From Ananas comosus (Eukaryota; Streptophyta; Magnoliopsida; Poales; Bromeliaceae), in NCBI RefSeq assembly GCF_001540865.1, contig NW_017893401.1, positions 23,154 through 87,153 of the forward strand: a stretch of DNA of 64,000 bases. The letters are read 5' to 3'. The notes beneath the pieces were generated by a model. The model was not told the origin of the DNA, did not search any database, and saw nothing but the letters and a program-made list of their open reading frames with translations. Positions 44,929-55,534 of the stretch are shown here, in pieces (the first letter of the stretch is position 1; each line of letters begins with the position of its first letter). The position numbers were made by a program, and so were the translations under genes.

Positions 44929-45550
44929 TTACATCCCTCGTATTATCGATCCAAATTTGAATAGTCTTCCTGCTCGGAAATGCATGGTTGATAATTCTGT
45001 TGAACTGGATTGCATAGAAGACTGCCTTGCGGAGATCTGCTGCGAGGATGAAAAAAAGGGCCTTGGCGGCATTTGCAAGTTATCCTCATCCCCTTCCAAC
45101 ATCTCTACAACTTTGTCCATAGAAGGGCGATTTGACGATTTCATCTGAATGCACCATAACCCCACTTTACATAGCTTGCTTTCTACTCCATGAATCTCAA
45201 TATTGTTATTTATTTCAATGATCTCATTGTTCTGTGTAAGTCGGTCGTAGATCCAAGAAGGATAGTAAACTTGGCTTGTATTTTCTATCGATCGGTCCAC
45301 ATTCCTTCTGCCTCCTGCCATCTCTAGTAATAGCATTCCAAAACTATAGACGTCAGATTTGTCAAATACAATCCCAAAGTTCCTCGATACCAATTCCGGA
45401 GCAATATATCCAATGGTTCCTCTTGCTGCACTAACAGAAACATGACTATAATCCTTTGGGTACAACTTTGCAAGTCCGAAATCTGAAACCTTTGGATTGA
45501 AATGCTGGTCTAGGAGAATATTGTGTGGTTTGATGTCGAAATGAAGAATC

Positions 45551-46355
45551 TGTTGGGAAGCGGATGGACCGTCCGTCATGTGCTATCAACAAAGATGCAC
45601 GAAAAATAGAGAAAATACCAAACGAACGGTAAAAGAAATAAATGCAGAAAGAAGAAACCAAGATTTACGTGGTTCGGCAATTGCCTACGTCCACGGGGAG
45701 AGCGAGAGAGATGTATTCCACAATATGAAGAAATAAAAGTACAAGCTTACACTTTATGTCTTCTCCGGATAAAAAACCAAGAATCTTATGGTGAATCCCA
45801 CCTTTCTTGTTCCAACGAAAACTCCAAGAAAATACCGAAAAAAATCTTTTCGTAAAATCGAGAAGACCAAATTAGAGAAGTGTAGAAACTCTAACCAAAT
45901 TCCTTTATGCCGTTGCTTCGAAGAATCCGAACCGCTCAAGCAATTGGTCGAGAACCGTCGCTCCGCCGCCAACGTCAATCCGTCGCATGCGTGCTACCAC
46001 GCATCTCCTTCTCTTGCTACCGTATGGACGGGCACCTTAATTAATTAGCTAGGCACCGAATGCTAATTAATTTGGCCTCCACACCATGCACCCACGAAGC
46101 CGTACATCCCTCTATTAGAGCCGGCCACCTTCACGACTCCCAAGCCGTACATGCATATGCATGTATATATAGAGAGGGATTTGGCTCAATCCTACTCTAA
46201 TTCAATATGATTATTGAATATAGAGTATTATATGGAAAACCAATCCTAGTCTATCTAGGATTCCAATTTAAATTAGGATTCACCAAAAATAAATTCTTAT
46301 AAGATCCTTTTTATTTTTTCATAAACCAATAAAAAAAGAAGGCATATCTTTAACA
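45551..46355 (+). mobile_element. Solo Copia LTR in the LRK-D catalytic loop
   Basis: 805 bp, TGTTGGGAAGCGG ... TATCTTTAACA, with TG..CA ends extended to TGTT..AACA and a 5-bp target duplication GAATC at 45546-45550 and 46356-46360. It contains TTACGTGGTTCGGCAATTGC, a motif common in plant Copia LTRs. No internal region remains, so it is a solo LTR formed by recombination. Confidence 0.88.
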
Positions 46356-47161
46356 GAATCTGCATGTCGCATCCTCGATGCAAGTAATCAATACCCCGAG
46401 CCACCCCAAGTGCTATTTCATTGAGCTTATCCCAGGAAAAGGGCCTATTACTAGTTCCTCTTGTCGAGAAGATATACTTGTCTAATGAACCCTTAGGCAT
46501 GTACTCATAAACAAGAGCCCTCTTTGATCCTTCTGAGCAAAAGCCAACAAGCCGCACTATATTTATATGGTGAATCCTACCAATTGTTGAGACCTCGTTG
46601 ATGAATTCTTCTCCATTGAATTGAGAATTTTCGAGCATTTTGATGGCAACATGTTGGCCACTTAAGAGCATACCTCTAAAAACCGACCCAAATCCTCCTT
46701 GCCCTAACTTCTCTCTAAAGTGGCCCGTAATCGCAATGATATCAGTGTAGGAATATCTCGTAGGTGAGAGCATTTGTTGGTCTTGGAGAAACTTTTCTAC
46801 AATGTCGATGGAGACATGACTGCTCCATAACTTATAAGCCATTAGAATGAGAAGCGAAATTGGTGCGAAAATGAACCTCCCTAATATCCATAATGCTGAA
46901 AAAAATTCATGCACGTAGCTTTGTTTATTAGAGGCGAGGGAAAAAAGAAAGAATTGTTTGCCACATTTCACTTAATCATTGGTAGGTTTACCTAGTAAAA
47001 GTTGCGCAATCTCTATTACCACAACCACAGCAACCGCATATCGAAAATAGTGATTGTTGTGGTACATATCTTCCATACAGGCTGGGAAATGGGTCTCGCC
47101 TTTAACCAAGGAGTACGGTAGGGAAAGAAGCCCTTTGCTTTTGGTCAAATTGGCAAACATG

Positions 47162-47332
47162 CTGCAAAATATACGATTATGATTCGCGGTGGTTCATGTG
47201 GAATGAAAACTAATTATTTTTATTTTAGTATAATTTAATCTTATTTTTGTTTTCATTCTCAAAGGCGAAATTTGAACTCTGAAAGAAAATGGAGCATTGT
47301 CTGGCTAAGTAGTTGTTGCTATCAGGGATGTC
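47162..47332. other. LRK-D intron 1, exon-2 side
   Basis: Aligned with LRK-A and LRK-C intron 1 (GGTTCATGTGGA, TGAAAACTAATTATTT). Confidence 0.6.
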
Positions 47333-47555
47333 GATGGGTATGGATACCCGAAATTTTATCCGAATCCGAATCCGAATGAAACGGATATATTCGATACTAA
47401 ATGGATATGGATATCAAAAATAGAAACCCGACGGATATGGATTCGGATATGGATTTTGACTGTACCCGACCCGAACCCGAACCCGACCTGAACCCGAACC
47501 CGACCTGAGCCCGATCCGAACCCGAATTTATTTTGTATTATATATATATAGTGTA

Positions 47556-47795
47556 GAGCTACTATGCTATCGGAAGCATAAAGGATCCGATGCTTCCAAT
47601 TTTTTGACCATTGGATAAAAAATTGTACCGTTGGGATGATTGCGGTCCTTCCAGGGTTGAGTAGTACCCCCAGGGTTGAATGGTCCCCACAGGTTAATAG
47701 TATTAATGCAAAGGTTAGAAATGATTGACACGGATGATCTAAGGACTAAAAATTGAAAGCACTATATTCTCTATACTTCCGATAGCATAGTAGCT
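47556..47795. mobile_element. Nested MULE-like MITE
   Basis: Inverted ends GAGCTACTATGCTATCGGAA on the left and TTCCGATAGCATAGTAGCTC on the right, a perfect 20-bp match. Confidence 0.8.
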
Positions 47796-47847
47796 CTCTC
47801 TCTCAAGCACCATATCCTCTATACTTTCGATAGCATAATATATATAT

Positions 47848-48181
47848 ATATATATAGAGAGAGAGCAGGGCTGCTGTGCTCTCAGGAGCACGGAGGCCTC
47901 CGTGCTCCTGAGAGCACAGCAGCCCTGCTCTCTCTCTATATATATATATATAGAGAGAGAGCAGGGCTGCTGTGCTCTCAGGAGCACGGAGGCCTCCGTG
48001 CTCCTGAGAGCACAGCAGCCCTGCTCTCTCTCTATATATATATATATAGAGAGAGAGCAGGGCTGCTGTGCTCTCAGGAGCACGGAGGCCTCCGTGCTCC
48101 TGAGAGCACAGCAGCCCTGCTCTCTCTCTATATATATATATATAGAGAGAGAGCAGGGCTGCTGTGCTCTCAGGAGCACAG
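47848..48181. repeat. Tandem array of perfect palindromes, 96-bp period
   Basis: GCAGGGCTGCTGTGCTCTCA recurs at exact 96-bp steps (CTGCTGTGCT at 47871, 47967, 48063, 48159). Each unit is its own reverse complement about GGAGGCCTCC (centres near 47896, 47992, 48088), and units are joined by GAGAGA-TATATA-TCTCTC palindromes. Both strands therefore give the same frames, which are not genes. Confidence 0.95.
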
Positions 48182-48639
48182 CAATCCTTGTGCTCCTAAC
48201 TTTCTAATCATTTGATGGGTGGTTAGAAAAGAGGAAAAGACATTGAAGAGAAATTTAAGGAGAAGAAAAATTGAGACACCCAATTTCTCTCCAATATTTC
48301 TTATTTCTCTCATTCTAACCACCCTGCTCTCTCCTCTCTCTCTCTCTCTCTATATATAAATTTGATGTTATATTTGAATTTGTATTTTAAATATTTAGAT
48401 TTAATATAATATATTTTGAAATATTGAAAAAAAATTAATTGTTTGGGATTCAAATTTTCGAGTTCGGGTTCGGGTTCGAGTTTCGGATTTTTGGTCGGGT
48501 TCGGATTTGGATATAGATTTTTAAAATCTGTCGAGTTCGAGTTCGGGTTCGGGTTCGGGTCTCGGTTTCGAGTCGGGTTCGGGTTCTGGTTTTTAAACAT
48601 CCATCCCGAATTCGACCCGTTGACATCTCTAGTTGCTAT

Positions 48640-49653
48640 TACATAAAAACAAGGGTTAATTGAATACAGATCCCCGCAAACATAATGAATTACAGATATA
48701 TTTCTGCAAAATTCAACTTTCATAAGTTATCTCTACAAAAGTCCTAATATGTTCAGACATGTCCATCTGGTTAGCATCCGTTAGAGAACTATTTATTTTT
48801 TAACAGTAAGCTCGTGAAATGATATTTTTGCCCTCATAAATATGTCCCTCTAAAATAGTTTTATGACTTTTAAGGCAAAAGAAAAATTACAGAATGAAAA
48901 GAAAATTAAATCTAAAATAAAAAGCAGAAAGTGATAAAATATAATAAAATAATGGTCTACTGCTATCTATAACGGGAGAAGGAGAGGTTAGAGGTAGCGG
49001 ACTAAAAAATCTTAACATAATGTTGCAGCCTCTTATGACCCGAGAGAAATACTTAACGTGTTCCGGCCAAGCTCTGTCGTCCATGGCCGCGCACGGAACG
49101 GATTCGTCATTGTTGAGTAAACAGATGCATCAGCAGCTATAAACCCTTATGAAACACCTACGATAATTCGGGAGTACACCTAAAGACTGGTGCTAAGGCT
49201 ACGGGCAGCCAGCCAAGTGCTTGGGTTGGTGGCGGCTATAAAAACTCGAGAACTTCCTCCCTAAGTACGAAAGGACCCTGTATCCGGGACTTGGTTGTAG
49301 ACGTCACTAAGCACTTACGAACCTTCTACGTTTTTCCATACTTTGTGATAGTACATATTTAATCTCAAGTGACCATAAGTCATTTAAACGATGGTTCGGA
49401 TGGTATGTCAAAGTTTAAATGAAAACTCAAAATCTTTTAAAAAATCGTTATTCTATCAAAAAGTTACGGTTTACGATACTGTTCTCAATAATGTTATAAT
49501 ATGCTTTGTTAATAACAAGAGGTTTCTTTCTTAAATTCAGTGTTCTATTGCTACAAATATTATAAAACCTAATTAATGTGGGATGTTGAGACATGAAACA
49601 CTCCACAAAAAAAAAAGTGAAAAATGTAAGATGATTAATAAAAAAGCTGATGN
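48640..49653. other. LRK-D intron 1 remainder and unassigned sequence up to the N
   Basis: 48890-48960 resembles LRK-A intron 1 (AAATCTAAAATA, AAAATATAATAAAATAA). 48965-49330 is GC-richer and unlike the kinase introns (TGTTCCGGCCAAGCTCTGTC, GGTTGGTGGCGGCTATAAAA) and may be retroelement-derived. 49330-49653 is unassigned. The single N at 49654 joins it to exon 1. Confidence 0.45.
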
Positions 49654-49801
49654 TCAAACGGAAAGGATAGCCGATGTCGTTGAGATGCCCGCACGACGAA
49701 GAACAACCGACGTGATTCTTACGACCTTCTGCAACGCCGACACAGGCGAGGAGGAGGAGGAGGGGGAGGCATAACAGTTGAATACAGAACCTTTCCACCA
49801 T

Positions 49802-51187
49802 GAGTGCTGCTTCTTTGTTTCCTTACGCGTGATTACAGGTCGTTTATTTAGACCTGTTCATAGTTGCCCTTGTAGCTAGAGTGTTATGTCTTTTGATGAT
49901 CTTGTAATGTATTTTTCCATCTCTCTTGACTTTTAGATGGCAAGATTGTACAATAACACCACCACCACTTAGTATTAGTCTCATCTATAACTATAAAGTT
50001 GAAACGTGTACTAAAAACAAAAAAGAGGCAATAAAAGCACCACCAATATATTTATTCTATGATAACACTAGTGGGACCTCGGACTTGGTTTGAGAGATCG
50101 ATGAGGGCCATTTAGCATCAGTCAAACTTGTGTGCTTTGACTAATTTGCAGGAAACTATCACATGGCAAGGCTATCAATTTCAAATGGACTACATAATAG
50201 TGATGACTATTTAATTGCATTATAAAAGTAACAAAAGGTATTCTCTGATACTAAGGGTGTGTTTAAAGATATCCACAAAAAATTTCGTGTGTTTATTTAG
50301 TTGTAAATTTTTTTAAAAAAAACTTTCTTTCATGAATATAAGAAAACTGAAATATTTATGTTTTCCGCATACCGATTTGCCCATCTCTCGTCCTTATCCC
50401 TCGTCTGGGGGATAAGCAAATGCCATCAACGAAAAATAAAAATTTAAGCATCGTAAAAAATTTTTCATTCTTTTTTTTTTTTTACGAAATCAAACAAAAT
50501 GTGACTTTTTTTTGGTTAAAAAAATATTTTTTTCTTCTATAAATGAAACATTAAGAAACATAAAAAATTTTCCATCCAATTTTTTTTTCAAAAAAAACTA
50601 TTTTTCAAGACTGTATATTCAACCAAACACGCCCTAAGCATGTGGAAACAAAGATTTCAGAGAAAGTATAACTGCTAAATCAAGTTTTGGATGCGAAAGT
50701 TGTTGAGAAAATTCTAAAAGCAAAGTCTACTCTCCTTTCAATTCTTTAATGGGAAATAAATTTTAGGTAAAACATACAGATCTTATCTGAGCTATAGATC
50801 ATTTTGAGTCAGCTACCCAATCTTTCAAAATTTTAATTTTACTATCCAAAATCTTTTAATTTATTTGATTTACGTCAGTCAAACGATACTTTGATCTTAA
50901 AATTTGAATCCATTATTTATATTTACATATTTAATTGGTATACTGCATACGATTCTCACAACTATAAATTTATTAAAATAAGTAATTAATGTAAACTTTA
51001 AAGTTAAATTACCGTTGACTAACTCTAATCAAATAAAATTTTGAAAGATTAGATAGCCGATTCAAAATATTCTATAGTTTAGATAACTTTAGGGGCCATG
51101 CTCAATGTCCGTGGGTTACCCGCCCAGCCCGTCTCGGCCCTCGTATAAGGGATGGGCCGTGCTGGGCCACACCTTAACCATATATGG
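49802..51187. other. Upstream region of LRK-D
   Basis: Parallel to the LRK-C upstream region, including the Tourist MITE and GGGGCCATGCTCAATGTCCG (51088-51107; LRK-C has a near-identical stretch at 38260). The upstream ATG seen in LRK-A, -C and -E is followed here by an early stop (MNRSK-stop). Confidence 0.55.
50255..50634. mobile_element. Tourist-like MITE upstream of LRK-D
   Basis: GGGTGTGTTTAAAG ... AACCAAACACGCCC, 380 bp, TAA on both sides (50252-50254 and 50635-50637). Same insertion site as at LRK-C and LRK-E. Confidence 0.85.
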
Positions 51188-51600
51188 TAGAAATGTCAAC
51201 GGGTCGGGTTTGGGTCGGATTTTTTAAACCCGAACCCGAAAACTAAATTAAAATCTGAACTCGGCGGGTTTTAAAAATCCATACCATTGGATGAAGATCT
51301 AAAAAATAAAAAATTATTAAATATTTAATATATTATAGAAATAAATAAAAATAAATTCTATATATATATATAGAGTCCAGCTATGGTGCTTGTAAAAGTA
51401 CCAAGCATTTGGTGCTTGTAAGTTTTTTACTGTTAGATCTATTTCTCGGATCATTTTCAATCATTAGATTATTCTATTCAACCAACCACCTACTCAACCC
51501 TATGGGGCCCACATCATCCTAACCGCATATCTCTTAATCCAATGGCTAAAAATCTACAAGCACCAATAACTTGGTACTTTTAAAAGCATAGGAGCTCAAT

Positions 51601-51671
<71 letters not shown>

Positions 51672-51847
51672 CGGGTTCGTGTTTGGTTTTGGGTCAAATA
51701 AATACAAAATCCATACCCTTATTTATATCCGTCGAGTTTTTATTTTCTATACCCATAACTAAATCCATACCTGTTTAGTTCGGATAAACCCATCCCGTTC
51801 AAGTTCGGATTCGGATAAAATTTTGGCCATACCCATTGACATCCCTA
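51188..51847. mobile_element. hAT-type non-autonomous element
   Basis: 660 bp flanked by the 8-bp direct repeat ATATATGG (51180-51187 and 51848-51855). Terminal inverted repeats are TAGAAATGTCAACGGG and, reverse-complemented, TAGGGATGTCAATGGG. The uninterrupted site CCATATATGGAGATGG is present at 38345-38360. Same family as 47333-48631. Confidence 0.88.
51372..51603. mobile_element. MULE-like MITE nested in the hAT element
   Basis: Imperfect inverted ends: AGCTATGGTGCTTGTAAAAG on the left; the right end reads TTTTAAAAGCATAGGAGCT. It is bounded by (TA)n on the left and (CT)n(TA)n on the right (51601-51662). Confidence 0.7.
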
Positions 51848-52310
51848 ATATATGGTGTGGATTTCAAAGGATCCATACATTTAAATTAAATTTACTTATA
51901 TGGTTGTAATTCTCGACCCCGGCTCAAGTAAAGCGTGCAATATCATGATAAATTTGAAGGCTCAATTCTAACTGGTCATCACTATTTGAATAAATTTAGC
52001 AGAATCTACCCTAAATGCATTAATTTTGGACTTAATTATTTATATTGTTTCAGAAATATCCCACAAATTAGAGATTCCAGTGCAGATTGACAATTCAAAT
52101 GATAGTTGCATCCTTAAGTGCTCATTCCTGTTAGGGGTGGAACCGGGCCTGCTGGCCCAGGCCTTGAAACTACTTTGGGCTTAGATTGGACTCAAAAATT
52201 TAAACCCAAAATAGTTTAGGGCCTAATTGGGCTGATCATAACCAACCTGAGCCCCGACCAACGAACTTATACGTGTGTGTTTGTCCGCGCATGCGTTTAT
52301 TTATGTGGAG
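51848..52310. repeat. Dispersed 5'-flank repeat without CACTA insertion
   Basis: Continues the LRK-C-like upstream sequence (GGCTCAAGTAAAGCGTGCAA, also at 38460). At 52065-52085 it reads GAAATATCCCACAAATTAGAG, where 38590-39130 carries the CACTA MITE, so it approximates the pre-insertion state. Confidence 0.65.
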
Positions 52311-53200
52311 CAATGTTAGGTATACACTCGAAAGTGGGTGTAGACTTTACACCCATCCCATCCAAGGGTGAGATTCGCTCTACAAGCCACATGACTAGTG
52401 GATGATTCTCCACCCTTGGATGGGAAATCATCCAAAGGTAAATTGCATCATTACCCTTGAATTTTTTATGTAGCCTTATTTTACCCTTCAAACTCGTAAA
52501 ATGAATATCTAATATTCGAAACTCTAATATTTCATTCATGTTATTCTATTTTGTTAGTTTTCGGCAAACAGAATTGACTGAAGCAACGGAACTAGGTTAG
52601 ATTTTGGCGAAAAGTTTACTGCCAAAACACTCTCTTGTTCCTCCAAACTCCTTTTTCTCTAATTCTCTTTCCTCCAAAGTTCTTTTCCTCCAACTCTCTC
52701 CTCCAAAACTCTCTTTCAAAACTCATCAGCTCTTCCAAAGCTCTTTTTAATTGTTAATTTTGAATCTTTCCGATCATTAGGTAAATGATATGCAAAAATC
52801 GTAAAATTTATTTGCTATATTCTTTAAATACGCTAGATCAAGTCTAGCAGAGTTGATCATCGATTCGAAAGTTTAATTATTGAAAACAGCTTAGGAGCAC
52901 GGAGACCTCTATGCTCGTATATATACATATAGATTTATATATATAGAGTCAAACTAGTATACTATCGATAGCACGGAGGCCTTCGTGCTACCAAGTTGTT
53001 TTCAATGATACGGCTTCCAAATCAAAGATTGGCTCTGCTAGACTTGATCTACACTATTGATAGTATTTGGAAACTAAATTTCATAATTTTGTGACATTAT
53101 TTACCTATCAAACGAGTAGTTTAAAAATGAATGGCTGAAAATCTCATAAAAAATGATAATAAAAGACTTGAATTTAAGATTAGATTTACTGATCTCACTC
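52311..53200. other. Intergenic DNA with small inverted repeats
   Basis: A short foldback (ATCCCATCCAAGGGTG at about 52356 against CACCCTTGGATGGGAA at about 52410) and a partial MITE of the GGAGCACGGAG family at about 52885-53110 (TAGCACGGAGGCCTTCGTGC). No gene. Confidence 0.5.
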
Positions 53201-53269
53201 TAAATAGTTAAAAAAAATATATAAAAATGTCATCAGATTTGAATTGTTTTGCACTGTTAAATTCACAAA

Positions 53270-53700
53270 TGCATTACATCGACCATTAAAATTGCCAATC
53301 CACAAATGGGCTTCAAATTCAGTCCACATACAAAATAAAACCCATAAAATCCAATGTTCACAAATAAAACCAAAATCCAAATAAAACCCATGAAACCCAA
53401 AGTCCACATATAAAAGCAATATCCAAGTAAAATCTATGAAATCCAAAATCTACAAATAAAACTAAAATCCAAATAAAACCTATGAAACCCAAACTTCACA
53501 AATAAAATCAAAATCTAAATAAAATCCAAGACCCAAAGCCTACAAATAAAATCCAAAACCGGCATGCAAATAAAGCCAAGATCCAAAATCCACAAATAAA
53601 ACCCAAAAAACTCAAAATCCATAAATAAAACTCAACCCAATCTATTTCATAAATAAAACCACCAAAACCTGTAAAACACAAAACTACCAAACCTATATCA
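53270..53700. repeat. CACAAATAAAACC-type diffuse repeat
   Basis: Same family as 39820-40290. No coding potential is claimed for the minus-strand Trp/Phe/Gly-rich frames over it. Confidence 0.6.
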
Positions 53701-53945
53701 CCCAAATACTTCCAACCAAACCAAATTTAGCCAAATAATTTCATAGGCCTTCCAAATGGTCCCTATCATGAATTAATTTCATGAATCCGTTTAATGGACT
53801 TTCTAAATGGGCTCCTATCATAAACTAATTTCATGAACTAATGGGCTTTCCAAATAGGCCCCCTATCATGAGTTAATTTCATGAACTAATTTAATGGGCT
53901 TTCCAAATGGGCCTCTATCATGAACCAATTTTATGGACTTCAAAT
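53701..53945. repeat. Short repeats of ATGGGCTTTCCAAATGG
   Basis: GGACTTTCTAAATGG, GGGCTTTCCAAATAGG and GGGCTTTCCAAATGG with ATCATGAA..TTAATTTCATGAA spacers, about 60-bp steps, four diverged units. Confidence 0.65.
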
Positions 53946-54450
53946 TCAAATGACCATCAAGTCGTTAAATTAAATAAATGGCCATAAAGTCATTAAATTG
54001 AACAGATGACCGTTAAGTCATTAAACTGAACAGATGACCGCCAAGTCGTTAAACTGAACAGATGACCGTCAAGTCGTTAAACTGAATAAATGATTGTCAA
54101 GTCGTTAAACTGAATATTTGACCGCCAAGTTGTTAAACTGAACAAATAATATCAAACTCTTTATGACCGTCAAGTCATTAAACTAAACATTTGACCGTCA
54201 AATCGTTAAACTGAATTCAAATTCAAATTAACTATCAAGTCGTTAAACTGAACATCTGACCGCCAAGTCGATTAACTAAATTGAAATTCAAATTGATCGT
54301 CAAGTCGTTAACTGAATTCAAATTCAAATTGATTGCTAAGTCGTTAAACTGAGCAAATTAAATCAAACTTTTTTGACCACCAAGTCGTTAAACTGCGCAA
54401 ATTAAAATTAAATTCAACCTCAACTTGATTCGGATCAACGGCCAAGTCTA
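53946..54450. repeat. Array of a GACCGTCAAGTCGTTAAACTGA motif
   Basis: Variants of AAGTCGTTAAACTGAAC recur about 15 times, at roughly 25-30 bp spacing in the first half and wider (40-60 bp) in the second. The spacing and drift are those of a decayed minisatellite, probably inside a retroelement. Confidence 0.8.
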
Positions 54451-55374
54451 TAAACTGAGTATTCTTGTTTTATAAAATTCATGTACAGTGGGAGTATACC
54501 CCTACTTAAGCCATGTATATGGCCAATCATATTAATAAAATTTTATTTACCTATTTGGTTTTTTTTATTATCAGTATTTATATTTGGTCTCTTAATCAAG
54601 AGTTTCTTAACACTGAAAGTGTGGGATAATTAACAAGTCCGTTGGAAGTCATAAACCTATAATCCTAATTTCAAAATAAAACTTAAACAAATCTAATCTC
54701 TACCATAAATGACCACTCGCCTTAGAAATATCTGTGGCGGGACTGGTTCATTCGCGATAGACAAAGATTATTAAGTTTATTTCTATTAAGTGTTTGAATA
54801 GTCAAAAAAAACATGCTATGAAGGGCTAACTCTGGTTGCAACATTAGCCAAGAAGATTTTATTGTGCTAAAGCCTAGAAAATTATATAAATTAATTATTG
54901 TTTCTACAAAGGATATTAAGTTAATAAGTCGAATGGTGTTCCTAAGACTTTGGCTTAATATACTGCGCCATTATACTTTACTTTTGTGTTTTTTTATTTT
55001 TTTATTTTTTTATGTTTTATTTTCACATTGTACTAATTATTTTCAATATACAACATTTTGGTTATATTTATCAATCTTACATTATATTTTAGATTTATTT
55101 TATTTCTATCTTGTTATATTTTTTTCTTAAATATCAAGAGAAACTACTTTTTCTCACCCAATCTTTCCCTACACCATTTAAAATAGCAACATTACGTTTA
55201 CCATAATATAATCTTATTATTTAGATACAAGATCTAGACTCATTAGAAGCATTGATTAAAATAGTAGAAAAAATATGAAAATGATCTCAATGAAATCATT
55301 GAAAATTTTTATTAATTCGGTTTCTGACTATTGTTTGAGTTTTTATAATAGTATTTGCTATTTTTTGCTGTTTT
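54451..55374. other. AT-rich intergenic DNA
   Basis: Possible end of the retroelement that carries the array (AATAAAATTTTATTTACC near 54534). No protein motif recognised; a plus-strand frame at 54864-55130 is Phe/Tyr-rich and not supported. Confidence 0.4.
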
Positions 55375-55530
55375 TTTTTTGAAGATAGGTAGCACGTCAC
55401 CGCTTTCGTTTATTCATTTAGAAATAAACTTGGTTAAAATGCTGAATCAACTAGACATTCCCTCGAGTTCACTTAGATCTCAGAATCACACCGAAGTCCT
55501 TTGCCACTTGCGCTAGGACGGCCGGTCATA
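55375..55530 (-). mobile_element. tRNA-derived SINE (indel-rich copy)
   Basis: Same body as 15662-15815 but with extra bases (GTCACCGCTTTCG for GCTACCCGTTTCG). It abuts intron 1 of the inverted LRK fragment. Confidence 0.65.
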
Positions 55531-55534
55531 TAAT

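Larger units (their letters stand above)
42328..46327. repeat. 4000-bp tandem direct repeat, copy 2
   Basis: Second copy; it joins copy 1 at ATAAACC/CTGGGCC without obvious microhomology and continues at its right end into the last 28 bp of the LTR. Confidence 0.95.
47333..48631. mobile_element. hAT-type non-autonomous element in LRK-D intron 1
   Basis: 1299 bp flanked by the 8-bp direct repeat GTTGCTAT (47325-47332 and 48632-48639). Terminal inverted repeats are CAGGGATGTCGATGGG and, at the right end reverse-complemented, TAGAGATGTCAACGGG. Subterminal regions are rich in CCGAACCCGA and its complement. Nested inside are a MULE-like MITE and a palindromic array. There is no transposase. LRK-A keeps the empty site near 21650-21660 (TTGTTGCTATATATTCC). 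Confidence 0.85.
44929..49801 (-). pseudogene. LRK-D: LRK10L receptor kinase broken by a solo LTR and ectodomain loss
   Basis: Remnants in gene order: exon 1 start 49801-49655 (MVERFCIQLLCLPLLLLL.., CSSSCGHLNDIGYPFRL), cut at the single N at 49654 so the rest of the ectodomain is missing; exon 2 47161-46992 (170 nt, intact); exon 3 N-lobe 46895-46356 (GQGGFG, HVAIKML, ..RGCDMQIL); solo LTR 45551-46355; then C-lobe 45550-44929 (ILHFDIKPHN.., DFG, APE). Removing the LTR and one GAATC repeat would make the kinase exon continuous up to the 4-nt insertion at about 44981 that alters the tail. Intron 1 carries a 1.3-kb hAT element. Without ectodomain or continuous catalytic loop it is not functional as assembled; the ectodomain loss could be an assembly effect. 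Confidence 0.85.

Noticed and set aside
47739..48207. Repeat protein with a LLRAQQPCSLS motif on both strands
   Set aside because: A consequence of the palindromic DNA array, which reads the same on both strands; no other coding evidence.
49270..49300. rRNA-like string GTACGAAAGGAC
   Set aside because: A 12-base resemblance to a conserved large-subunit rRNA loop, but the surrounding sequence does not look like rRNA, so coincidence is likelier.
53946..54450. CRISPR-like array
   Set aside because: Repeats are imperfect, spacing is irregular, spacers are themselves related and the context is a plant nuclear genome; it is a decayed minisatellite.
54864..55130. 88-codon hydrophobic frame
   Set aside because: AT-rich sequence yields Phe/Tyr/Leu by composition; no motif and no splice partners.
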